The translations under genes were made by a program, and so were the position numbers. From NCBI GenBank assembly GCA_013400115.1, contig VXBP01008680.1:248001-312000 (forward strand): 64,000 nucleotides of DNA. Direction: 5' to 3'. Positions 20,959-33,500 of the stretch are shown here, piece after piece. Every line of letters starts with the position of its first letter. The stretch's first letter is position 1. Source of the stretch: Rhinopomastus cyanomelas (lineage: Eukaryota; Chordata; Aves; Bucerotiformes; Rhinopomastidae). The notes beneath the pieces are model-generated. The model saw nothing but the letters and a program-made list of their open reading frames with translations, searched no databases and was not told the origin of the DNA.

Positions 20959-23587
20959 TTCTGTGATACTTAGCTGGCTCCTCTCCTAGGACCTCCACAG
21001 CCTTCAGAAGTGAGCAAGGTTGGCTTGATGTTCCTGCAAGTTCAGTTGCCCTTGACTCACTGCTGCTGCTGTGAACTGTTCTGCCTCCACCTGGGTTTTT
21101 TTTTGCACTTTGAGATATCCATATGGGGCAGATGTTCTTCATGTTCCTAGTCTGAGGCCCCTTCCAGAGGCTGATGTTTATGCTTTGCATGCGCAGCCCA
21201 TCCATACCAGCTCCATCAGCATACCTGATGCAATCAGCTATCCCTGATGAGTTAAAGCAGAGATTACCCAGCAATCTTGCTATTACACAAACAAAACAGC
21301 AAGTGTTTTTCTAATGAAATTTTGTAAATATCATTTTCCTTTCTCATTTTGCCTTAGTCAAAATCATTAAGTGTTCTTTGCTGCTTGAGTGCAAATGAGT
21401 CCTTCAGCCTGGGAAGGATGCGCCGAGAGAAGAAAACAACCTGTTTGCTTAGCTCCTGAAATCACAGTTCAGAGGTCATGGTGGAGGGGTGGGTCAGAAC
21501 TGCTCTCAACGTGAGTTTACAAGGAAAACGTCTGTGAGGGAAGCTGACTGAAACCTGTAAGTGTCTTCAGTTCTCCTAGCAGAACAGTCTCAGGTGAAAG
21601 ACACAGGAGGGACTCCTGTGGTCTTGGCTCAAAAGCATCCAAGAGATGCCATCACTCATGCAAAGGTCTCACTAACGAACGTGTTTTTAACTCCTAGGAA
21701 TTCAAGCAGAGCTGAGTGAAAACCGAGTTCCTTCCACCTCACAGATGACAATCCAGGGGTGAACGTCAATAAATGACAGGTGTTCTACGTGTGTCAAAAC
21801 TACATGAGCAGGTATAGCTTTAGCAATGCTGGGGTCAAGCTCTACAACAGCTGCAGAGGTCTTTCACAATCACACTTCCCTTTTGCAGTCAACACAGACA
21901 GCAGACACACCACCAGCAAGCCTGGCACTGCAACGCCACGACCACAGCAGTTGCTGGTTGGGTGTCCTTACCTGTCCCCGAAGTTGCCTGCCAGGATGGT
22001 GATGTCCATCTCAGCTTGAGCGCGAAAGGTGGCACACAGCACAAAGCTGGAAGCAGCTGACAGCCCAGCTGCCCTAAGATTCTGTATGTGAGCTGAGTGG
22101 GGAAGGCCATTGTGTAACCACATGCTTGCAGTCTCCTTTTTGCAATGAAGTTGAATGAAGCAGATGGTTTGCCTCGCGCAGTGTTTTCACTACACGTGTC
22201 ACTGCCTTCTCAGCCATTGGTGTTCTTACACAAGAGGCCTCACTGGAGATTTTGCTGGCTCACCCTACACTTGCAGAGACAGTTACATGGTGCTCAGCTC
22301 AAGCCTGGAAAGCAAGATGCAAGATAAACTCACAAGGTCTTTTACAAAGCAGTGACCTCTCCTGACTCTGTTATGCAGTGTTCAGTGAGATAAAAGAATA
22401 ATTACAGTCTGAACTACTCTCATTAGCAGATGATTTTGCTTTAACACCTGTTACAATATATGAACACAAGTTTTAAGGAAAAAAAAAAAACCAACAAAGC
22501 ACCCTGTTGCTACCTCCACAAGCTAAAAAGCACTACAGCTGCCACCACCTGTGTGCAACCCAGCAGTGAAGGAGAACGGGCAATAATGCCACCAACCCTA
22601 TAGGTCTGCTATAGGATCGTACCAAGGTCTGTAGGAGTTTTGCGTGACACGTGCAGCCGTCTTTATACTGGCATAGTTACATCTTATGAGACACTGCAGT
22701 TACCAAAGGAAAGCAAAGTCAGAAAGGTATTGGGGACCAGTTGTGGAACAGAAGGAAGTTTGCTTTTGTTGGTCTGAGAGACAAATAAGCACTTTCAGAA
22801 AGAAGTATGCTTCCATTAAGTACCTCCTGCTAGCCAACTGCTAGTCTCAAATTGCTTCTGTGAGGTACCAGTCTGCTCAGGACCCATGACAAGTGCACAC
22901 CACTCTGCTTACGTATCGTGCTGATACTTTCACCCCTTGGATATGACATTTATTGAACTAAGAAGTGGCCTGTGTATGAGCTGAACACCTTAAAGATATA
23001 GTGCGCTGAAATACAGACCTTCCATGTGGAGAACCCAAGGCTTCTTTCTTTCAAAATGGGCCAGGTTCCCAGCTGAGGAGCACCCATTACCATTGATGTG
23101 GCTGGTACCTATAACAAAAATGGCAGGTGGAAGTGGAACTGCCTACCAGAAAGATTTCAATATTCTGTTATTTAACATAAAAGAGTGAACACAGTGCCAC
23201 TGCTGGCATACTGGCTGAGGGTGGATGCTAAGCAACTTCTAACACCATTACTGCTCATTGTTTGTACAAGTTCTTCTTAGGCACTGCTTTGATTATATGG
23301 GCAGGTACGTATGGGCACTGTGCACATGTTTTGCAGGACATCTAGTAAGCTCCTACAACTTACTGGGTGCTATTAGAGCATGAAAAATACATTTGGTCCC
23401 AATTCCAGCCCAGAAATTCTTATCTAGATTAAAAAAAAAAAATCACCTAATACAGTGAAAATTAATTTCTATATGCACAAGGATTTTAGGAAACAAATCT
23501 CCTTCTCTTGCCTAAAACGAATTTGTGGTATTTTAATCTAAATATTTAGTATTCAGGCCTGTGATCAGTAGATCAGTAGGCTCAACG

Positions 23588-23803
23588 GTAGGTTTAGGTT
23601 GGACATAAAGCAGAAATTTACAGTGAGGGTGGTGAGGTACTGGAACATGTTACGCAAAGCTGCTGTGGATGTCCTCTCCCTGGAATGGTTCAAGGCCAGG
23701 TTGGATGGGACTCTGGGCAACGTGGTCTAATGAGAAGTGTGGAACTAGATGATCTTTAGGTCTCTTCCAACCCAAAGTATCACAGAATCATCACAGAATC
23801 ATT
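23588..23803 (+). mobile_element. CR1 LINE 3' fragment with reversed tail attached
   Basis: Sense CR1 (GGTTTAGGTTGGACATAAAG, GAACTAGATGATCTTTAGG) up to about 23780. It is followed at once by the reversed tail CACAGAATCATCACAGAATC, as if a second, antisense copy consisting only of tail repeats had joined it. Confidence 0.82.
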
Positions 23804-24366
23804 CCTGAGAGTTTGTGGTGCACAACGGGTACCGTTTGCAAGCTTTGCACATCAGCTGGCATTTCTTGGCATCGCACTGTAATATAAATTTGAAGCTATT
23901 ACTTACACACTGAGGTTGGATAGCTGAAAACTAGTACTAACTCAGATTTATTACTTCTCACTAACATTCGTTTATCTTGTCAGAAGAAAAAAAAATCCTG
24001 AAAAGACAAACTGAATACATCCATTTGAAGCCTGAGATATTTATTTTCATACTAATCTGCTGAAATAAAATCACCGTTTATAAGGAAGATTCATCATAAT
24101 TTCTCTCCCAAGGCTCTGCATAACCACGTCTGAGAACAGCTCATCTCACTGCAAACTGCTCCATCTAGTGGTGACACTGCGGCATTAATACAGAACAGAC
24201 ACCTCCTTACGGCTTCACCTTCTCACTGACTGGTTTCCACACTAAAGAAGCGTGACAGTTACTGGAAATCCAGGGCACAGATAGATTTCATTTGTCACTG
24301 AGATAATTTTGGTCTCCTAGATTAAAATATCAAAGAAATAGAGGGGAAAAACAAAATTTAAAAAGG

Positions 24367-24424
24367 ACCTGGGTGGACTGGATGATCTTTCGAGGTCCCT
24401 TCCAATCCACAATGCTCTGTGTGA
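24367..24424 (+). mobile_element. Very short CR1 3' tail
   Basis: About 58 bases of CR1 3' end (GGACTGGATGATCTTTCGAG, GTCCCTTCCAATCC), ending in a degraded tail, CTGTGTGA. Confidence 0.85.
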
Positions 24425-26079
24425 ATCACTCACCAGGAAGCACAGAACGCCGATTTCTTTTTGTCCCCATTCAGAAAATATGTTAACCATATAAGTGCCT
24501 GGCATATCCAGGGCACTCTTCTGAAATCTTGTTGGCAACATGAGTTGGTCCACACCGCAAGTGGTTCCAAACTGGGATCTGAGAAGCCTGGCTTTAACAC
24601 AAACATTCAGAACTGCTGCTTTCAATAACCATAGAACGGCAGGGAATGAGCGAAAAGGGAGGTTTAAGGCAGGTTATTCAAAGTGATGAACTTACTCTAC
24701 TACTGTGCTGCTGTCACTATCCAAAATTAACAACTCCAGTGAAATTCCCTTCTTTGGTTCTCCCACAAGAACCTTCAGTTCTGCTGAATCTGTACAAATG
24801 AGTGACTAAAACGGCAGCCTCACCTTTTGATCAGCTTTGACACTACAGAAATGGTCGTCCGTAATAGAATTACTTCACCTTTTAACTCCTAAATGTTGAT
24901 GCGTATCATGAAGTTGAGAGGAACTACATGGGAGTGCAAAATGCAAAAGTTACATATAATACTGCTTGGTTTTTTTGCTTTTCAAAATGTTTCTCACTTG
25001 TGGCTCAATTTCATAATCAGTTGGAAGCCTAAGCAAGATGCTATGAAGCAAGTTACCCGACTGCACAGCAGTAACTAGGATTTCTACGGACGTCATTCAA
25101 ATACTAAAGCTTTACCCTAACTTCTATCACATATAAAATGTTTGCTTTGCCTAAACACCAGACCTTGTAAAGGACTAAGAAATCCTTTACAATATGATAA
25201 AAGACTTTGTATGTTTAAGTCTTGATAGGCTGTTACATTCCTGCAGCTATACGGCCTAGCATGTGAAGGTGGAAAAACTGAACTGGTCAAACTGATCTAT
25301 ATTAATTTGTCTTTAGATAAAAATACTATTTAAGGTCCTCCTGTATCTTCCCGAGCTAGCAGCTTCATTTAAGTCTAGAGGCTTACGCACATTTTGTTAC
25401 ACAAACACATCACAAGAATCCTTAGGTGCTCATCCCACCAGATATTTACTGAATACTTTTATTACAAATTACAGCTTTTAAAAGTCAAGAGTTTTGGTGA
25501 AGAAATTTTTCTTAATATCCATTCTACACTTCCTGCAGTGTAACTTGAGGCCATTTTCTCTCCTGTAGCTTGTTACTTGAGGAATGAGACCACCACTTAC
25601 CTCGCTACAGCCTCCTTTCAGAAAGTTGTACAGTCATGTATTTCTATTGTCATTAACTACCCCAGCAAGGAGAAAGCTTGCCCAAGTTTACAGAGCATTC
25701 TCATGCTCTCAATCGAGAGGTAGAAGCAGCACAGAGTGGCTTTTGGGAATAAGGAACCAAACACAGCCGTTAAGGATCAGTTCCTGACCTCCTCTGGTTT
25801 ACTTAGTTCAAGAGGTCTGTTCACTTGCTGCATCCTCTTGAATGGTGCTTGGGGAAAAAAAGTGACCTGCACAGATCAGTCACAGTTGTTTATCACTTGC
25901 AGTGACCAGCTAGTATTTTTGTTACCTCTTGTGTACTTATGTTTGGTGTAACCTACAGCAAGTAAGAGCTAGTACTCTAGCACTTAGCAAATCTGGCTAG
26001 GGAGGAAGAATTCCAAGTACCAAAGTCTTCTAAATGAAAATTGGAAGGCACTCTGTTGTTAAAACAGAGTTAAAAGAGT

Positions 26080-26399
26080 TTAGAAGGGGGGTGCCAGGAG
26101 GATGGAGCCAGGCTCTTCTCAATGTCATCTAGTGATAGGACAAGGGGCAATGGTTGTAAGCTGGAACAGAGGAGGTTCCATATAAATAAGAGAAGGAACT
26201 TCTTCCCACTGAGGGTGACAGAGCACTGGAACAGGCTGCCCAGGGAGTTTGTGGAGTCTCCTTCTCTGGAGATGTTTAAGACCCACCTGGATGTGTTCCT
26301 GTGTGACTTGGTCTGGGTGATCCTGGTGTGTCAGGGGGATTGGACTGGATGATCTTTTGAGGTCTCTTCCAATCCCTCATGATTCTGTGATTCTATGAG
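26080..26399 (+). mobile_element. CR1 LINE 3' fragment
   Basis: Sense CR1, closely similar to the 3' part of the copies at 3795 and 13879. It ends in the perfect tail TGATTCTGTGATTCTATGA. A 76-codon frame within it is ORF2 residue. Confidence 0.93.
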
Positions 26400-27320
26400 A
26401 CGACCCTTATGTTTGGGATTGGTTTTTTTTGCTGTTACTCAGATCCTATGGGAAAGATGAGGGATATGCTCTTCCTTGGAAGCAATATGAATTGGACCTC
26501 TGTCCCAGGAAGGAAGCTGTCAATAAAGTAATACCCTCTGCCTTTGGGTGAGTGCTGTAACCACCAATCTATTTTGGAAGGCTACAATTATAGAGATCAG
26601 GTGGGAAGTACTAGCATCACCTCCTGTTTCTGATTTTAAAAGGGAAAAGTTATGACTGAATTTAGCAAAGAGCCCTCTGCTATCTTCGTGCACCAGCCAT
26701 ATTCGGAATACACCTCCTTGATCAGGTCCCTTGAGTTTTAAAGGGTGGAGAAAAGTATTCTAAAAGACTAACTTTGGCAATCCCAACAGCTCTTACTGCA
26801 TTTGGGGGCAGAAGAGAATATCTGACTCCTCCAGAGGGTAATGATTCAGAGTACCTAAATTTAGGCACTTGCTCTACTTAACCTAGAGAGGCATCCTGGC
26901 GACAAGTGATTTCGGAGGCAAAGGTTATCCTCTGTGACTGTTCCTCTCTCAACACTCCCTCCAAGCTGTCAGTACCATTCCAGCTGGTTTGTCAACTCAC
27001 CACAGCTTAGGTGAGAAGCTGTCATTAATCTTCTAATACCTGTGAGGCAAAAAGGGAGACATGTCAAAGCTGCCCAAGCACCTGTTTAGGAGTTGTCTAA
27101 TTCCACAATTTAGACAGTGAAGCCACTAGACAAACAGACTGGTTTTAAAAAGTTACAATCCACCAACCATGTTATTTACTTCAGTGGTGCCCAAATGTGA
27201 GCTACTATTTTAGACTTACCATTCTGGCAAATCACACCAGAACTTTCCACAATTTTAAATTTAAATAAAACCCTTTGCTGCTGTCTAAACAGATAAAACA
27301 ATAGACATAATGGAAAAATC

Positions 27321-27326
27321 TTTATT
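27321..27326 (-). terminator. MRPS9: MRPS9 poly(A) signal
   Basis: AATAAA on the - strand, about 90 bases after the stop. U/G-rich sequence follows (TGTCTATTGTTTTATCTG on the - strand), giving a very short 3' UTR of about 110 bases. Confidence 0.75.
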
Positions 27327-27413
27327 ACTAAATATATTTATACAGTCGTTTAAAGGAGTAATGCAGTGTGTGTTGAAATTTTTGTAACAATCCGTTGTTT
27401 TTTAAATACTCAG

Positions 27414-27505
27414 TTATCGCTTTTTCCAGGTGAATTTCCGTCTGGCTCCCTCTTGACCAGGCTTTTTCCGTTCCTTCACACGTGGGTCACGGGTTAGTAG
27501 TCCAG
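27414..27505 (-). CDS. MRPS9: MRPS9 exon 11 (C-terminal tail, stop)
   Basis: This exon has 92 bases encoding AGLLTRDPRVKERKKPGQEG and ARRKFTWKKR, then TAA at 27416-27414. The acceptor is TTTTGTAG. The strongly basic tail corresponds to the universally conserved C-terminus of S9. Confidence 0.97.
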
Positions 27506-30500
27506 CTACAAAACACAGAAAAGCACACATTTCTGTACTGTTAGTTTCACTAAACATTACAGGATAGAGGGGATTCAAGACAGGCAGTAACTTTGCATAT
27601 GAATTCCAACATCCAGGAGGACAAGGGTTTAGGATAAAACACTGCAAGAGGTTTCATCAGATCACCTCATGTTATCTTTAGTAACTGAACTCCAAACTTT
27701 ACAGATCATGGAAGAAAACCAAAACTCATATTGTTTTAAACCTTTATAGGAAGTGGCCCTCAAGCTTTTTTTGATTGTGCACTCCTATCAGTAAAAGATT
27801 TTTGCACATGCACCCCCAATAGATGTGTGTTTATTAATTTAAAGCACTGGGGTATTCCTGGCAAGTCACCTTTGTCAGTCGTGAAAAACTATCAAAGGAA
27901 CTTTACTTCCACAGATGGCAACAGAATGAAAAAATCATAGCTGTTGTGGACAAGATCATTTTCAGAGGTCCCTTCAAATTACATAGTTCTGTGACCCACA
28001 CAGGTATTCTCTCCCTACCACTCCAGAAAGAACTCGAGATCAACCTGTTCATAAATTAGTACTCACAGAAACAGTACAACATCTAATCACTGAGAAGGAT
28101 CACACACTGCAGTTATCTAAACAAACTGGGTTTTATCACAGGAAATTTGCTACCTCTAAACAATACAAGAGGGAAAGACAGTCCTTCAGTCTGGTTAGTT
28201 GCAGTTAATAAGTTTATGCTCATTTCCACTCCTTCAAAGATAACCCTTTAGTGTTTAAATTTGTGTTTAGAAACTTTTTACTCTCAAAAAAGATGTGACT
28301 AGCCAAGTAAACTGAAATACAGCCTTAGCATCCTACAGCTCACTAATGCCTCATTTGTTACTGAATATACACTCGTGATTCCTGAGTCTATGTTCAGGCA
28401 ATACAAGCTCTTTAACAGGCCTAAGAGAGATCACAAACAGATGGAAAAATGCTCGAGATATCATCCACAATGTTCAGATGATGCTAGGAAACAAGTGAAA
28501 GCAGTTTACAAGTAAATGCAGATCCCTTTCACATAATGTTTCACTGGGATTCCTTACTCAAATTTGCACTATCTGATCCTTGTATTAATCCTGTTAATTA
28601 ACCAGAAACACATTAAAAAAACTCCAGTAAAATACTTCCAATTCCTACCTTGCCTCATGAATTCCACCTCCTTTTCTGTCACGAAACTCCTTAAGGCTTT
28701 TGCAGAGGCTAAACGTATTGCTCCAGCCTGTGCAGATCTTCCTCCACCGGAGACTGTGCAAACCACATCATGTTTTCCAATTCTGTCAAGAAACTGGAAA
28801 GGGAACAGCAACTGTTCTCTAAAAATAAACCACAAAGCATAACAGAAATTTAATATATAGATGTATATAAATGTACGTGCTATGCAAATTTCTTACCACA
28901 GCATATTCAAAAACACAGTTACACTTTCAGGCACAGATCCAGAAAGATATTAATTTCCCTCACTTCTGCAAAACCAGTGGCTAGGAGCATATGCCACTTG
29001 CCAGCCGTATTTCTAGTTCAGTCTTACTATTACTTTTGTTTCAACAATTATCTATAGAAGGCAAGATCTGTCACCTCTAGATATTCAAACCGTGCAAGCT
29101 CTCACTCTGTTCTTGAGCTCAGAAAGCACAAAATTCACGTAAGGGACAGAAACCTTGTGTCAGCCTTATGAGACGACATCTCTACATCAAAACCTGGAGC
29201 TGTACATGAAGCATCTCTCCAGGTTTGCTTCCACTATGTTATTGTATGCTAGAGTAATAACACTTGCATATAACGTGCAAATCTCTCAGCAAACAAAGAC
29301 ACTCTTTATCATGTATTTATTTTCAGAATAAACTGCAAGCCCTTTCTGCAAGGACCAAAAAAAGTTTGAACTCTCCAAACAGTCATGGTTTTGCATCCCT
29401 TTAGAAAAGGGGAAGCAAAAAACACCACAGAACAATGCTTACCTAGTCAGCTCTTATACTACTGACTCCAGAAAACTAGGAGGAAAAGATCCATTTTCAT
29501 AGAGCGCGTATTACACAGAAACAAGAACAAAGCATCAGCTGGGTGTAACACAGCACAGTATGATTTTTGGTGATATAATGTACGGATTCAGTAAGAATGC
29601 AGCATTTCACAGTACCCTCACCTGTCCTGCAGCACTGGGAAGTAACGCAAAACATCTATTCCATTCACTGTCATTTTTCCAGTCCCGTTGTCATAAACTA
29701 CTGCAGTGGCTGTTGCAGTTTTTCTTGTGCCTTAAAGGAATTAAAAGAATCTGTTATGAGGCTTCAACTTCTTACAAAATTTTAAGTGCCCGAGAAGTTA
29801 GGCAAATCTTGCCACTTTCATGCAGTAACCAGCTGTTTGTTTGGGGCGTTTATTATGGAGAAAAAGAAAATACTTGAGAAGAAAATAAATGCAAACAATG
29901 AACAATTATCTTTCAAAATACTGTAATCACTGTCTATGAAGAGGAAAGGGAACATTCAAAAGAAGCAACTCTTTCAGCAATGAAGTAGTTTTTAATTCTA
30001 CAAAACATAGCACAACAGGGTCCTCTATAGAGAGTTACCATGCTACAGAAATACAGATAAAAATACATTTGACAACACTCTGTCAAAAACTTTCACTTTG
30101 TTAGCAGGCTGTGTCATGACATAATTAACAACTACATATGCAAACATACACATAAGCACACAGAATGCAGCAATGACTCATTCAGCAGTGTCACACACAC
30201 TGAAAAGAAAGTAGTGGGAAGAGGAAAAAAGTTGTTCTTCATTACCAACTAACTTGAAAGTATTACCTTCACCGGTGCTGAAGGCCACTCCTCGCTCGTC
30301 ATACTGCAAGGGCTCAATATCTACCTGCTTCAGCTGTGCAGGAATCTCCTTACGGAACTTTTGTATATACATCCACTCGATGTCACTGCATGGAAACGTC
30401 ATCAGTTTTTCTAAAAGTTGAATAAATCTTGAATACTGTAGACAACAAGACTTCATTAAAGGATGCAGTTGTAACTGCATTAGCTGAAAGTTTCTATTTT

Positions 30501-33500
30501 TACATAATCGATCTTTTCCCACTTCACTTTTATCAATGATTTCTGACAAGTTGACACTTTGCACCTACCTGATGATTTAAGAGCAGCATGCAGATGCATC
30601 ATTTTCTGTGTGACTAAAGATACCTCGTTCTTCAGGAAACAATGAATCTCAATTCATAACCAACCCCTTTGTAACACAGGATTATTGTATAATGAAGCCC
30701 ACCTCTCTTTTTAAAAAAAAAAACATTGAGGGTGTCTTCATTGTGTTATTAAAATGGCAAAAGGAAACTATTTTCACCTCATTTTCAGTAAGTCAGCATG
30801 TTCATTGACTTGGAAATAATATTTCACTAAACTGAACCTCTTAAATGATTGTCTTTCATAATATATACAGGAAATAACCATCTATCTATCTATCTTTGGC
30901 TGTTCAAGCTGAGTTACTGTAACGTTTATGATTTCCTTTAAAACCGAACAATCAAGCTATTTAAAAATTCAAGAGATACTTGACTTAAAGGGCAACCTCT
31001 TGAAGTAAATTATCCTTTGCTACTGTGTGGTTCTCCTTCCCCCTTACACCCCCCTCCAAAGTTCTTCAACATGTGATTAAAGAGTAAACATGGCTGCTGT
31101 TAACCCATTTGTGCTAAAAGCTGGGATGTCCTGTTATGAAGTGCTACTGGAAGGAGCACTATGCAGCTAGTCACTGGATATAAAGGTATGCTATCCTTAA
31201 AGAAAAGATTTTTTATACAGACATCAACCTTATTTCCAAAGGTTTCTTTACAAGCTGTTAATAAAAATATTTTCTCTGTTACCAGAGCCTTGAGCACAAC
31301 ATTAATACTTTTCTTGTAATGCAGCAATATGCCATGGAACTCCAACATCACTTAGAAAAGCCACTTTTGCCTAACAATATGACACAGATGTATAATAAAG
31401 CCACTGAAGAACACATATTTAAAAATACAAACATTTTAAAATTATAGATGCTATAGATAAAGAGAGCTCCCAAGAGTTCTATGATCTGCAGAGTGCATGT
31501 ATATATGTGTATCTCACAGCTCACACTGAGACATTTCAAATACATTCAAGCAGTGTTTGTTCCTATAGGTTCAAGCGTTGTGGTTTTACATTGGAGAGGT
31601 CAGTATGTGAAAGACTTTGGGGCTGGTTTGTTTTTTGGTATTTTAGTTCAGAGTAATCTGCTTTTACAGATAAAGCATACAGAAACTGAGTAGTAAAGAG
31701 CACCAAACTGGTTGTACAACTGTATCAGCTGCACACTGGTCACTCAAGACACTCTTGGGAGGAAAAACAGCAGCTACTGAAAATACTGAACCCGTAACTG
31801 CTTCTACCACAAGCAATCTACAGAAAATCCACCAAGATGAAGAATGTTCAAGTGATTTCTAACTTTTCTTACAGACCCCGATCTCCTCCAGTTCTTTTCA
31901 CACTGTCCATGGACAAGGGAACCATCACATGGTTCTGTTCTGGATGAATCACAGAATGGTAGGGGGTTGGAAGGCACCTCTGAAGATCAGCTAGCTAACC
32001 CAGGTATTAGAGCAGGATCAGCCAGACAAGACTGAGCGAGAACACGTTCAGGCAGATTTTGATTGTCTCCAGAGAAGGAGACTCCACAACCCCTCTGGGC
32101 AGCCTGTTCCAGTGCTCTACCAGCCTCACAGTAAAAAGGTTCTTCCTTATGTTTACGCTGAATCTCCTCTAATCCAGTTCATGACTATTACCCCTTCTCT
32201 TGTCATCACTGACAAGCAAGCAAAAGGGCATGCTTGCTACTGCTGCAAAAGCCCTCTTCTCTCCCACTATATTCATATCAAGGTTGAATATAACAAGCAT
32301 ATATCTGTATCAGACTACTGATCTGCATAGGTTTGTATCTTGTTTCTCATATTTGATTCTGTAGGAAACTGCTGAAAAAAAGGACTCCGTAATTCTGAAC
32401 AGCCTATCCTGTGATTTTGTTTAATCAAGTCTTTCTTTAAAGAATCAGAAATTCTGCACAGGTTTACCGTTATACAAATCCATCACCACTTCTCATCTTG
32501 AACATTTATCCCTTCTCTAAAATAAGCAGAAGTTCTAGCCCTGTCTGTATTTTAACTGTAATGAGAATAAATTACTATTTATTTGCATTAGCAAGTGTTA
32601 CTATACGCCATTCCTGACTACATAAGTAGATAACAAGGAACAAATGCTCTAGGCCTCATGATGTTACTGGGAAAAAACCTAAACTAGCAACAGTAAATTC
32701 TTAGTATGTCTGTACTGTGCTAGATTTAAAAAAAAAAAAGCAACACAGGTCACTTTTCAAGACAACACGAGCACAACAGTGCTGTGAGCACAGAGATTTT
32801 GCAAGAAGGGTGCAGAGCACCTAATTGTACACAACACTTTTTCAGTATCCAAAAATGGACCCAGTCCATATTTTTAAGACACAAGCCTCCTTAAGATTAG
32901 AAAGATTAATTACTTACATCATGATCTGACAGTTTTTCTAACAACATTTCTTCCAATTCAATCTTAGTCAGCCATCTGCTGCCAGCCAGGTTTCTGTTTA
33001 AAATACCACATATATTCTTCCTTTAATTAACCGTGCAATTACAGTTACATCACAAAGGACCACACATACAGTCAGTCTTCATTCAGAAATACATTTCCCA
33101 TTACAAATGGATACAGATCGCATTCCTGTAGTAAACAGAAGGCCTATGCTGATTTTAAAAGATCTGTGTTCTGAAAGGGATGGTGAATTCGTGTATTGAA
33201 TTAAGTGCATGAAAATTACAAGTATCAGTTGTGCATTATTCAGATTACTGAAGTCCAGGATTGAGCTAGATTAACACTGCAATAGTAAGCGATCTTCCCC
33301 ACAAGTGAAAACTTAGTTGTGAAAGCCTGCTGCTGAGAAAAAATTGGTTTACAAGCAGCAATGAACGAGATCAAAGACAGAACGTTAAAATCACATTCTA
33401 AAGTAATAGAATTTTGCCTTTTACTTTTCTGATCAATAAAACCCCCTCCACTAGCAGTAAGGACACACTGCATTCTACCTAATCTTAATCTTGACCTGCT

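Larger units (their letters stand above)
11095..27300. other. Intergenic region between TGFBRAP1 and MRPS9
   Basis: About 16 kb lie between the 3' ends of the two convergent genes. The region holds many CR1 fragments, one tRNA-CR1 chimeric element, a long hairpin at 15895-15958, and gene-free blocks that look like conserved regulatory DNA (about 16250-16680 and 19490-20050). Human GPR45, a single-exon receptor gene, lies in this interval in mammals; no comparable reading frame is present here. Confidence 0.75.
30436..32917 (-). other. MRPS9 intron 7
   Basis: This intron of 2482 bases contains an ATCT repeat at 30880 and a CR1 fragment at 31945-32225. Confidence 0.8.

Noticed and set aside
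27760..27830. A stretch resembling the end of an old hAT-type element.
   Set aside because: The resemblance is a loose memory of phrases such as 'gcacccc' and 'atcagtaaaa'; no terminal inverted repeats or target duplication could be found.
32581..32588. Additional POU octamers (also at 8063, 51550 and 55932).
   Set aside because: Octamers are expected by chance in AT-rich DNA of this length, so single hits were not listed as regulatory sites.
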